Below, piece by piece: positions 16,844 to 25,618 of a stretch of 64,000 nucleotides of DNA; position 1 is the first letter of the stretch; each line of letters begins with the position of its first letter. Source of the stretch: an uncultured Lachnospiraceae bacterium (GTDB taxonomy: Bacteria; Bacillota; Clostridia; Lachnospirales; Lachnospiraceae). The notes beneath the pieces were generated by a model. It did not search any database. It was not told the origin of the DNA and saw nothing but the letters and a program-made list of their open reading frames with translations. The DNA is taken from positions 1-64,000 of the forward strand of contig CANQHX010000002.1 of assembly GCA_947623905.1 (NCBI GenBank). Reading direction: 5' to 3'. Made by a program: the position numbers and the translations under genes.

Positions 16844-19178
16844 ATGAGCAAAAAAACATTTCAGGGTGCATGGAAATGCACAAATTTCGACTGGGGCTCC
16901 TACCCGGCCGCAGACAGGGAGACAGAATTTATCAATTCGGCGGGCATGCGCATGGTGCCGGTAGAGCCTCACGAATACCGCAGAGGCGGAGGCGATCTGG
17001 AAAACCATCCCGACGCCCTGCCCTCCCACAAATGCAAGATGACTTACCGTTATTTCATCGCCGACGAACCGGTCAAACAGGATATATTCGAGACGTTTTA
17101 TCAGGAGCGCTACGGCAGGCCTTCGGATACTACGGGTTACCGGGGCTATGTGCTGGGCATGAGCTGGTATGAAGCGGCGGAATTCTGCAAGTGGCTGTCC
17201 GAAAAAGAAGGGATCTTTTACCGGCTGCCCACCGAAGCGGAGTGGGAGGCCGCCGCGCGCAAATCCACGGAACTGAACATCGACCGCATGTGCGACAGCC
17301 ACATCCGGGAGTGGTGCTTCGACTGGTTCTCCCCCTACACGGATCTGGATCAGTCCGATCCCGCCGGTCCCGAAAACGGCAATATGAAAGTGATCCGGGG
17401 CGGCTATCTGGACAATCCCGGCCGGTACAACGATTATTCCCTGGATCTGTGGTGGAGGAACGCCCTTCCCCCTACCTACCGTCATTACCATGAGGATACG
17501 GAAAATCCTTTCGGACGGCACATCATCGGCCTGCGGGTAGCCTGCGGTCCCATGCCTGTGACCTCCGGCCAGAACCTGACCAACCAGGTGTGCATGAACG
17601 TTCACCAGACGGCGCCGGACTTAAAAAAGGGTCCCGATCCCAATGTGCCCTACTTCCGCAAGCGCGCCCCACAAGGAGATCGTGGCAGCGGGCTTAAGCC
17701 CCAGCTTCCGCCATCATCACCACTCTCCCGCCCTGACGGTGTGCCCCAACGGCGACCTGCTGTACAGTATCTATTCCTCCTATAAGGAATATGACGCGGA
17801 GGTAGGCCTGGCCGGAGCAAGGCTGCGCAAGGGCTGCGACCAGTGGGAGATGCCGGATATCTGGCTCAACGGCGTAGGCGTCAACGACCACGCTCCCAGC
17901 ATGTACACCGATGACGATGGCACCATCTATCATTTCTGGGGCTGGCAGATGCTGGACGACGCGTTCCCCTTCCAGTACGTATATTCCACCGACAACGGCG
18001 AGACATGGAGCGAGGTGCAGTTCCCTCTGTTCACCAACAAGGCGGAACGGGTGGTAAAACAGCCCATCAACTCCTGTATACGGGACAAAAACGACGGCAC
18101 CTTCTACGTGGCCTGCGACGCCGCCTTCACCCCCGGCTCCGTGCTGTGGCGCAGCCATGACAATATGAAGACATGGGAGAACCCCAAGGGCCGCACCGCG
18201 GGAAGACACTCCACCTGCGTACAGCTGGAGGACGGCTCCCTCCTCGCCATGGGCGGCAAGAATTCCGACATTGACGGTTACATGCCCGGCGCCATCTCAA
18301 AGGACGGCGGCGACACATGGGAAGTGTTCAAGACGCCCTTCCCCATGCAGTTCTCCGGCCAGCGTCCCAGCATCATCCGTCTGCAGTCGGGACGGCTGTT
18401 CATGTGCGGCGATTACCAGAACAAGAAGGGCCAGAAGCCCGCAGGCATCACGGAAAGCGGCTGCTACGGCGCCTGGTCCGACGACGACGGCAAGACTTGG
18501 AACATCAAAAAGATGTGGGGTACCCAGCGGCAGAAAAAGAGCCCGCATGAGTTCGGCGGCCAGAGCACCCTGGGCTACAGCGTGTGCCGCCAGACGGAGG
18601 ACGGCATGATCCATCTTATGACGTCCAACAACCGGCCGCTGCTCCACTTTGAGTTCAACGAGGCATGGCTGCTGAACCACGACCCGGAATCCCCTGAGGA
18701 CGATGTACTGATGGCAAGCCACGCCACAGAGTATGTGACGGACATAGAGGAACACAAAGAATATTATGAGGACGGCACGCTGAAATGCCAGTGGTCCGGC
18801 GCCTTTGCCAACGACGGCAGGTTCCTGCTGGAGGGAGACGATATCTTCTACTACCCCGACGGCTCCGTTATGACAAAGGGACAGTTCCATCTGGGACAGC
18901 GCATCGGCGAGTATGTATATTATGACACCGAAGGCCACAAGGTATTCCAGTGGAACCACACGAAAGACGGCTTTGACGTGCTCACCACCTACTGGCCCGG
19001 CTCCGACAACATCAAGTCCCGCAGCCGGTTCAAGGACAAAAAGGCCGAAGGCCTGGCACAGATCTTCGGGCGCAACAAGGGCAACGTCACCGGGGAAGCC
19101 GTATTTAAGGACGGCATCATGATCTCCCAGAAGGATCTGAAGAAGGAGGAGCCTTCCCCCATCGGCGAGATCTTTTAA
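16844..19178 (+). pseudogene. FGE/sulfatase-modifying-like + sialidase-like propeller fusion, interrupted by a single frameshift
   Basis: Two overlapping frames read as one protein. Frame A (from 16844, AAGGAGG site) encodes a formylglycine-generating-enzyme-like fold: FINSAGMRMVPV, GMSWYEAAEFCKWLSEKEG, YRLPTEAEWEAAAR, VIRGGYLDN and GLRVACGPM. Near 17667-17671 (a C run) reading must move by +1; frame B then gives HSPALTVCPNGDLLYSIYSSY, STDNGETWSEV and SKDGGDTWEVF (Asp-box repeats of a sialidase-type propeller). The tail from about 18750 has MORN-like repeats (YYEDGTLKCQW, YYPDGSVMTKGQF, YYDTEGHKVFQW). Removing one C restores about 780 residues. This fusion layout is one I recognise from Lachnospiraceae. 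The break may be a true mutation or a sequencing/assembly error. No signal peptide; the substrate is unknown. Confidence 0.7.
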
Positions 19179-19237
19179 ACTATGACGAAAAGCAGCTGTT
19201 TTGTCTGTTTGTTTTTCAATATGGAATGAGGGACAGG

Positions 19238-19657
19238 ATGAATATATTATTTTTTCTTACACCCAAGAGCGAGCTGACTTACATAGAAGATGATTATTCT
19301 CTGCGGCAGACACTGGAAAAAATGGAATTTCACAAATTTTCCTGCGTGCCCATCCTCAACAAAAAAGGGCGCTACGTGGGCACCATCTCCGAAGGAGACA
19401 TCCTCTGGTATATAAAGGCAAAAGAAAATCTGGATATACGGGAGGCCAGCGATGTGCTGGTCACCCGCATACCCAGAAAACGGGATTACAAAGCGGTGGA
19501 CGTGGACACCTCCATGGAGGAGCTGGTACAGGTAGCCATGCAGCAGAACTTCGTACCGGTAGTGGACGATCAGAAATTTTTTATCGGCATCGTTACCAGA
19601 AAAGAGATCATCGGCTACTGCTACAAACAGATGCAGGCGTTAAATCAAGGTGTATAA
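19238..19657 (+). CDS. CBS-domain pair protein
   Basis: About 139 residues. Two CBS motifs are present: residues ~10-60 (FHKFSCVPILNKKGRYVGTI, SEGDILWYI) and ~75-130 (VDTSMEELVQVAMQQNFVPV, FIGIVTRKEIIGY). Stand-alone CBS pairs bind adenine nucleotides and usually act as energy-sensing regulators of a partner. The start at 19238 follows GAGGGACAGG and gives MNILFFLTPKSELTYI; the upstream in-frame ATG at 19226 lacks a ribosome site. It ends at a bidirectional terminator shared with YjbQ. The partner is not evident from the neighbours. Confidence 0.85.
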   Translation: MNILFFLTPKSELTYIEDDYSLRQTLEKMEFHKFSCVPILNKKGRYVGTISEGDILWYIKAKENLDIREASDVLVTRIPRKRDYKAVDVDTSMEELVQVAMQQNFVPVVDDQKFFIGIVTRKEIIGYCYKQMQALNQGV

Positions 19658-19687
19658 AAAAGTGTCGCCCTCGGGCGACACTTTTTT
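19656..19687. terminator. Bidirectional terminator between convergent genes
   Basis: AAAAAAGTGTCGCC-ctcg-GGCGACACTTTTTT, perfect 14-bp arms with T runs on both strands. It serves the CBS gene (+) and YjbQ (-), whose stop codon is 3 bp away. Confidence 0.92.
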
Positions 19688-19689
19688 AT

Positions 19690-20100
19690 TTATCCCTCTA
19701 TGATCTTCACATAAAAGTTCCTGTACCTGGGACCGTCGTACTCGCAGAAATACACATCCTGCCATCTGCCCAGTATCAGTTCCCCGTCGTGGAGGATCAA
19801 GGTGGCCGACGCTCCCATTGTGGAGGATTTCAAGTGGGAATGGCTGTTCCCCTCAAAATGCCGGTAATTGATATCCTTGGTAGGGAACACCCGTTCCAGC
19901 CCGTAGAGCATATCCCGCACCACGTCCGGATCGGCGTTCTCGTTGATAGTGATGCCCGCCGTAGTGTGGGGACAGTACACCACCACGATCCCGTTCTGGA
20001 TGCCGCTCTCCTTGATGTCCGCATTGATCTTTCCCGTGATCTTGATCATATTCTGCCGTTCCCTGATATCCAGGGAATGTTTAAACGTAGTTCGTGCCAT
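19690..20100 (-). CDS. YjbQ family protein (UPF0047)
   Basis: 136 residues, full length for the family. Signature segments CPHTTAGITINENADPDV (about 43-60), HFEGNSHSHLKSSTMG and GRWQDVYFCEYDGPR are present, including the conserved His cluster. YjbQ proteins are reported to have weak thiamine-phosphate synthase activity in E. coli, but the physiological role is unsettled. The gene is 76 bp downstream of the ABC-transporter module and may be cotranscribed with it. Family assignment is firm; function is left open. Confidence 0.92.
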   Translation of the reverse strand: MARTTFKHSLDIRERQNMIKITGKINADIKESGIQNGIVVVYCPHTTAGITINENADPDVVRDMLYGLERVFPTKDINYRHFEGNSHSHLKSSTMGASATLILHDGELILGRWQDVYFCEYDGPRYRNFYVKIIEG

Positions 20101-20176
20101 CTTTACCGCCTTTCCGGAGCGTCAAAGCTCCCTTTTCTCTCTCCTTCATAACTCCTCCTTCGGCGCTACCTGTGCT

Positions 20177-22360
20177 TTATGTTTCCACCGCCGACATTTC
20201 CAGCTGGGCGGTGACCAGCCCGTAATAAATACCCTTCTGTTTCATCAGTTCCTCATGACTCCCCACTTCCGCGATCTCATGGTCATGGATCACTACAAGA
20301 CGGTCGGCGTCCCGCAGGGTGGACAGACGGTGGGCGATGGCAAAAGTAGTGCAGTTTTTCTGCAGCCGCTCCAGCGCCTTCTGTATGAGAAACTCGCTTT
20401 CTGTATCCAGATTGGACGTAGCCTCGTCCAGTATGAGGATCCGGGGCTTGTTGAGCACCGCCCTGGCAATGGCGATCCGCTGCCGCTCCCCGCCGGACAG
20501 CGTATAGCCCCTGTCCCCGATATACGTATCATATCCGTTCTGCAGGCGGCAGATAAAATCATGGGCGTTCGCCATGCGGGCCGCCATGACAATTTCCTCC
20601 AGAGTGGCGTCTGGCCTGGCGAAGCTGATATTTTCCCGGATGGTGCCGTTAAACAAAAACGTCTCCTGCAGCACCACTCCTACCTGGCCGTGGAGATATT
20701 CCCCGTCAATATCGTTGATATCGGTGCCGTCCAGCAGCAGCTTCCCGCTGTCCACCTTATACAATCCCATGAGCAGGTTGATGAGGGTGGTCTTTCCCGT
20801 ACCGGAAGCGCCCACCAGACCGATCATCTCTCCAGGCTTTACCGACAGGTTCACGTTGTTGAGCACAGGTTCATAAGACTTGTAGCCAAAATACACATGG
20901 GAAAAGTCCACCTGCCCGGTAAGTTCCGGCTTCTCGGTGCCCCGGCAGGCGCTGTCCTCATTTTCCACATCCAGTATATCGTACATGCGCTCCACGCTGA
21001 TGCGCACCTCCGACCACTGTCTGGGGAAGGACGCCAGCTGCTGCAGCGGCCGGTAGATCATCCCGGCGTAGGTGAGCAGCTGCATGAGCACGCCTGGGGT
21101 CATGACGCCGTTCAGCACCTGGATGCCGCCGGTATACACCAGCAGGTACGTGCCCATGCCGATAATGTATACCACTGTGGGAAACAGGATATCCAGGCAT
21201 GTATCCCTGTGGATCACCTGTTTTGTATAATCATCGGACATATCGGCAAAGATGTCCGCTTCCTGCTTCTCCCGCCCGTATGTCTTCACCACGCTGATGC
21301 CGGAGAGCACGTCCTGCAGGCGGCTGTTGAGCCGGTCATTGGCCCGGAACCACCGACGGAACAGGTTGCCCACAAACTCCATGGCCCTGGTGGCCACAAA
21401 AAATCCTATCGGCGCGAACACTACGGCACATAGAGCAAATTTCCAGTTGATGATACACATGTAGACAATGGCCGCCGCCATGGTCATGAACTGGGTAACG
21501 CTGGTGGAAAAGGCCATCTCCATAAACCGCCTCACACTGTTGGTGTCCTGGGAAATGCGGTTCATCAGCTCGCCGGGCTTCCGATCCTCTATGTAGCTCA
21601 AAGAAAGCGTCTGCAGCTTGTAAAACAGTCTCCGCCGCAGGTCCGCCGCGATGGTGGAGCCCAGCCACGTACTGTACCATTTTGACGCCACGCTCAAGAG
21701 AATGTTCAGTATGGTCAGCCCCAGCATCACAAGGACAAACCACAATATCTGCGGGGTCCCCCCGCTGCGGTTCACCAGGGCGCCGTCGATAAACTGCTGC
21801 TGCACCTTCGGATCGATGAGGGAAGACAGCGAGCCCGCCAGCATGAGCAGGATCAGCAGCACGAAGGACTTGATATAGGGCCTGCACAGCACCCACAGCC
21901 GGTAGGAAAACCTTCCGTGACCGCTGCAGTAGGAGCACTCCCTCGTGCCGAACAGTACCCGGCCGCACACCGGGCAGACCGGTTCGTATTCCAGGCTCTC
22001 CACTTTCTCCATGCGCCCTTCCGCCAGCATCTGCGCGCCTCTGGCCAGATAAGAGAACCGCACGAGATGCTTCATGGAAAACCTTACAAGCGTCTCCCAT
22101 CTGCCGCTCTCCTGCCGCAGGGCCAGCAGGCCGTTGTTCACCAGCGTCCGGCACTGCACCTGACATCCGGCCAGCTTTATACGGCGGCGCACCCGGCTGT
22201 CCGCTGTCACAAAAAGCTCCTCTGCCGTTACCACCACGTAGCTGTCCCGGACAAACACGCCCTTTTCCGACAGATCATACGGCACACAGTACCATATATC
22301 CTCCTGGCTGATACCGATATTATGCAGTTGTTCTTCTGTCAGCTGAAACTTTAAATTCAT
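20177..22360 (-). CDS. ABC exporter half-transporter with N-terminal zinc-ribbon-containing extension
   Basis: 727 residues, roughly 150 longer than a normal half-exporter. Residues 1-150 form a soluble domain ending in a CPVCGRVLFGTRECSYCSG zinc-ribbon-like motif (about 131-149). Six membrane helices follow (about 165-440), then an ATPase domain: Walker A VGASGTGKTTLINLL, signature LSGGERQRIAIARA, Walker B RILILDEATSNLD and switch His in AIAHRLS. All catalytic motifs are intact. The N-terminus (EEQLHNIGISQEDIWYCVPYDL) is a PH-like/beta-rich region in my reading. It pairs with the ABC gene at 23118-25604, with a DUF1854-like gene between. Transport direction is probably export; the substrate is unknown. 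Confidence 0.85.
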   Translation of the reverse strand: MNLKFQLTEEQLHNIGISQEDIWYCVPYDLSEKGVFVRDSYVVVTAEELFVTADSRVRRRIKLAGCQVQCRTLVNNGLLALRQESGRWETLVRFSMKHLVRFSYLARGAQMLAEGRMEKVESLEYEPVCPVCGRVLFGTRECSYCSGHGRFSYRLWVLCRPYIKSFVLLILLMLAGSLSSLIDPKVQQQFIDGALVNRSGGTPQILWFVLVMLGLTILNILLSVASKWYSTWLGSTIAADLRRRLFYKLQTLSLSYIEDRKPGELMNRISQDTNSVRRFMEMAFSTSVTQFMTMAAAIVYMCIINWKFALCAVVFAPIGFFVATRAMEFVGNLFRRWFRANDRLNSRLQDVLSGISVVKTYGREKQEADIFADMSDDYTKQVIHRDTCLDILFPTVVYIIGMGTYLLVYTGGIQVLNGVMTPGVLMQLLTYAGMIYRPLQQLASFPRQWSEVRISVERMYDILDVENEDSACRGTEKPELTGQVDFSHVYFGYKSYEPVLNNVNLSVKPGEMIGLVGASGTGKTTLINLLMGLYKVDSGKLLLDGTDINDIDGEYLHGQVGVVLQETFLFNGTIRENISFARPDATLEEIVMAARMANAHDFICRLQNGYDTYIGDRGYTLSGGERQRIAIARAVLNKPRILILDEATSNLDTESEFLIQKALERLQKNCTTFAIAHRLSTLRDADRLVVIHDHEIAEVGSHEELMKQKGIYYGLVTAQLEMSAVET

Positions 22361-22437
22361 ATCTCTTCACTTGATCGATATTCAAAAATCATTTTTTCTA
22401 TGTACAGGCATATGGTTGCAGGACCGGCCAACGCCCT

Positions 22438-23061
22438 TTACGTCAGATACACGTCCAGCTTTTTCTGCTCCCCGGCAGTAAGCTTGCGGATATCCGGTAT
22501 CTCGAAGCAGTTATTGTCCAGATCCTGTATCATCACCCGGCTTTCGCTGATGCGGGTCACCGCGTTGCTGTTGCTGCGAAAGGCAAACTGGCACCTGCCG
22601 TAATCCGTCTCCACGTCAAAGTACACGCAGCCCATCTCCTGACGCACGTTGTAAATCTTCCGGATGGCCGGAAGAAAATACCGGAGAGCCAGCTGGTGAC
22701 GGACTGCTTCTTCTCCCGGTCCGTCAAAATCCCGCGGCAGATTTTCGATCACGCCGATCTCCGCCGCCTGATCCCCGCTCTCCCGTACGGACAGATACTC
22801 GTCCGGCCGGCTGAAGGGAAACATGCGCACCACCTGCACGTCCTCATATACCCTTCCGTTGTAGGACAGATCCAGAAATCCCCCGGAATTTTCCCGGAAT
22901 TCCGCATTATCCCTGTTGAGCATATGAAGCTCCATCATGTCCCGGCTCTGCTGCTCCAGCTTTTCCAGGTCCAGTTCTCCCGCCGGCTCCTCATTTCTCT
23001 GGGGCACAAAATCTCCCGGCCTGCGTCTGCCGGGAGGCGATCCTCCCATTCCCGGTGCCAT
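22438..23061 (-). CDS. DUF1854-like protein
   Basis: 207 residues from the ATG at 23061, chosen because AAGGAGGG lies 7 nt upstream; the ATG two codons earlier abuts that site. The N-terminus is Gly/Pro/Arg-rich (MAPGMGGSPPGRRRPGD). The C-terminal ~110 residues (YNGRVYEDVQVVRMFPFSRP, VYFDVETDYGRCQFAFR, VTRISESRVMIQDLDNN) match what I remember of DUF1854, a small domain found beside paired ABC transporters, including some cyanophycin-associated transporters. No enzyme motif is visible. It lies between the two ABC half-transporters, 50 bp and 77 bp from them, so it is probably an accessory subunit of that heterodimer. Confidence 0.7.
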   Translation of the reverse strand: MAPGMGGSPPGRRRPGDFVPQRNEEPAGELDLEKLEQQSRDMMELHMLNRDNAEFRENSGGFLDLSYNGRVYEDVQVVRMFPFSRPDEYLSVRESGDQAAEIGVIENLPRDFDGPGEEAVRHQLALRYFLPAIRKIYNVRQEMGCVYFDVETDYGRCQFAFRSNSNAVTRISESRVMIQDLDNNCFEIPDIRKLTAGEQKKLDVYLT

Positions 23062-23117
23062 AAGCATCCCTCCTTTTTACACATGCCTTTTCGCGCATAG
23101 GACGGCCCGCCGTCCTT

Positions 23118-25604
23118 TTATTCCAATCCCTTCATGGCAAGGGCTTTCGTCTGCAATTCCTTTAACTGGTAAAAGGTTCCTTTTTTATCCAGCAGTTCCC
23201 TGTGGGTGCCCTCCTCCACGATGCGCCCGTGTTCGATGACGATGAGGCGGTCCGCATCCCGCAGGGTGGACAGCCGGTGGGCGATGGACAACGTGGTCCT
23301 GTTTCTGGACAGCCACGCGAGAGACTGCTGGATCTCCTGTTCTGTCTGTGTGTCCACCGAGGCAGTGGCCTCGTCCAGGATGAGCACGCAGGGATCCGCC
23401 AGGATGGCTCTGGCAATGGACAGCCGCTGGCGTTCTCCGCCGGAGAGGCTGGCGCCGGAGGATCCGATGACCGTATCATATCCCTGGGGAAGCTTACAGA
23501 TAAAATCATGGGCGCTGGCCAGCTTCGCCGCCCGGATGATCTCCTTCATGGAAGCGTCAGGCTTTGCGTACGCGATATTTTCCGCCACTGTACCCATAAA
23601 TATGTATGTCTCCTGGGACACCATGGCCACCTGCCCGTGGAGCTGGGCGGTGCTCAGCTGCCGAATGTCCACCCCGTCGATAAGGATCTCCCCGGACCAC
23701 ACGTCGTACAGCCTTGAGATCAGGTTTACAAGGGTAGATTTCCCGGCGCCGGACCGGCCCACGATGCCCAGGGTCGTGCCGGCAGGCACATCCAGGGACA
23801 GATCCTGAAATACGGGCACGTTGGGAATATAGCCGAATTCCACGTTCCGCAGCTCTATGTGTCCCCGCACCTGCGGCAGGGTCACCGGTTTTTCCGGCTC
23901 CTTTACCTGAGGCACGGCGTCCAGTATCTCAAACATCCTCCCCGCGCTGTTCATACACTCCTCATACCGCCGGAAGGCCCTGGACAGAAATTCCATGGGG
24001 CCGTTAAGCTGCGTCACGTAACTGGCAAAGGTAATGAGCAGACCATAAGGCATGGCGTTCTGTTCCAGCACCAGCCAGGCTCCCATCGCCCATACCAGCA
24101 GCGTTACCAGCCTCTGGGCAAAGGTATACAGCGCGGTAAAACGATTCTGATATCCTACAATATCCATCTCCGACTTCTGCACCTTCTGGTTGCGCATGTC
24201 GAAGCTTTTTTTGACCTGCTCCTCCTGGCCGAAGGCCTTCACCACCCGCACGCCGGTGATAGTATCGTTGAGCAGGCCGGTGAGTCTCCGGTTGGAACGG
24301 TTGCGCTGACCGAACAGGCTGTGCATCCTGGTCTTCAGCTTAATGCTCACCCACGCCACTACCGGCACCGCCACAAGGGACACCAGGGCCAGCTTCCACT
24401 GCAGGCCGAGCATCACTGCCGCCGTGGTGATAAACGTAAATCCCTGTATGAACACGTCGGGGAAATCACTGCTGAAAAAATCCGCCACGGTGTCCGCGTC
24501 CTGCTGCACCCGCACCATCAGGCCGCCGGTCTGGCTGTTCTGAAAAAAGTTCAGCGACAGCTCCTCCAGCTTGCGGAAAATATCCTTCTTCATCTCATTG
24601 GACATGCGATTGACGATGCGGGCTCCCGCAAAGGCTTTCACATGCCGGATAAAAAGCTGAACCAGCTCCGTGACGAACATGGCCACCGCCACAAGGATGA
24701 GCGCATAGGCAAATCCCCCCTGGGGCAGATGCAGCGCCTCCAGGAACGCCGGATCCTTTGCCAGCACCTTGTCATAGAGCACCGTACCGTTCAGGTACGG
24801 CCACACGATGTTCAGTCCCGCGATGAGCAGGTAGCACAGGCCGGACAGCGCTACAAGGGGCAGCTGGCTCCTGAAATAGCTCAGCAGCCGCACCATGTAA
24901 TGCCTGTTGTCCGCCCCGGCAGGCCTCCTGCCGGGCACCTCTTCCCCTTCCGGTTCGCGGCCGGCAGACAGATCCGGTTGCGCAAAGCGCTGTTCCGGCG
25001 TCCCGCCGGGTCTTCTGTCCGGGCGTTTCTCCGGCGTCCCGCCGGGCTTTCTGTCCGGGCGCTCCCCCGGCGTCCCGCCGGGCTTTCTGTCCGGGCGCTT
25101 CTCCTGCATCCCGCCGGGTCTTTCGTCCGGGAGATGGTCCGGCTCCCTCTGCCGCTTCACTGCCTGGACGAGCTGAAGCATGTCCGCCATATAGCCCGCC
25201 GTAAAAAACGCCAGCACTCTGCCGTCCTTTCCCGGCAGGTACAGCTGGCCGATACGGCCCTGCTGCCGCAGAGAAAGTTCTCCCAGATGAGACACCGGCA
25301 CAGCGTCCACCTGCCATGTCTGCTCTCCTTCCTCAACCTTCTCCAGGTCCCGGGCCTGATGGCGGGCCACTTTCATGGCCAGCCGGTCCTCGCCCTTCCG
25401 GGAAAAGAAAAAGGTCTGGTGTCCCGTGTCAAGGCTGCGGCAGATCCAGAGGGTGTCTCCGGCGAGACATACCCAGCCGTGGACAAGTCTTTCCGTCTCA
25501 TCCAGGTCTGTCTCACATACCGCTGATATGGAATTGTCCTGTACACCCTCCCTGGCAAGCTCCTGCCTGAGAGAACCGGGCAGCTGTTTCATATTGCTCT
25601 CCAT
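23118..25604 (-). CDS. ABC exporter half-transporter with long N-terminal extension and 12-residue repeat linker
   Basis: 828 residues. Residues 1-160 are a soluble beta-rich domain (GWVCLAGDTLWICRSLD, QTFFFSRKGEDRLAMKVA). A charged linker (about 155-205) holds four copies of a 12-residue unit of the type RPDRKPGGTPEK. Six membrane helices (about 245-520) and a complete ATPase domain follow: VGRSGAGKSTLVNL, LSGGERQRLSIARA, CVLILDEATASVD and SIAHRLS. The N-terminal domain resembles that of the 727-residue partner, so both halves share a common extra sensor or docking domain. The start is 14 bp after the stop of the sialidase-like gene, showing cotranscription. The substrate is unknown. Confidence 0.85.
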   Translation of the reverse strand: MESNMKQLPGSLRQELAREGVQDNSISAVCETDLDETERLVHGWVCLAGDTLWICRSLDTGHQTFFFSRKGEDRLAMKVARHQARDLEKVEEGEQTWQVDAVPVSHLGELSLRQQGRIGQLYLPGKDGRVLAFFTAGYMADMLQLVQAVKRQREPDHLPDERPGGMQEKRPDRKPGGTPGERPDRKPGGTPEKRPDRRPGGTPEQRFAQPDLSAGREPEGEEVPGRRPAGADNRHYMVRLLSYFRSQLPLVALSGLCYLLIAGLNIVWPYLNGTVLYDKVLAKDPAFLEALHLPQGGFAYALILVAVAMFVTELVQLFIRHVKAFAGARIVNRMSNEMKKDIFRKLEELSLNFFQNSQTGGLMVRVQQDADTVADFFSSDFPDVFIQGFTFITTAAVMLGLQWKLALVSLVAVPVVAWVSIKLKTRMHSLFGQRNRSNRRLTGLLNDTITGVRVVKAFGQEEQVKKSFDMRNQKVQKSEMDIVGYQNRFTALYTFAQRLVTLLVWAMGAWLVLEQNAMPYGLLITFASYVTQLNGPMEFLSRAFRRYEECMNSAGRMFEILDAVPQVKEPEKPVTLPQVRGHIELRNVEFGYIPNVPVFQDLSLDVPAGTTLGIVGRSGAGKSTLVNLISRLYDVWSGEILIDGVDIRQLSTAQLHGQVAMVSQETYIFMGTVAENIAYAKPDASMKEIIRAAKLASAHDFICKLPQGYDTVIGSSGASLSGGERQRLSIARAILADPCVLILDEATASVDTQTEQEIQQSLAWLSRNRTTLSIAHRLSTLRDADRLIVIEHGRIVEEGTHRELLDKKGTFYQLKELQTKALAMKGLE
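24997..25140. repeat. In-frame minisatellite, four 36-bp units inside the ABC transporter gene
   Basis: Units 24997-25032, 25033-25068, 25069-25104 and 25105-25140; units 1-3 are nearly identical and unit 4 is diverged. Being a multiple of three, it encodes a 12-residue Arg/Pro/Gly repeat in the linker between the N-terminal domain and the membrane part. Copy number could vary by slippage without breaking the frame. Confidence 0.9.
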
Positions 25605-25618
25605 CTATAGCGGAATAT

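Noticed and set aside
24997-25140. Regular 36-bp repeats suggestive of a CRISPR array
   Set aside because: Units are contiguous with no spacers and are in frame within a coding sequence.
23859-25526. Long plus-strand open frame (about 555 codons) opposite the 828-residue ABC gene
   Set aside because: No ribosome site and no family features; the minus strand encodes a complete ABC exporter with all ATPase motifs.
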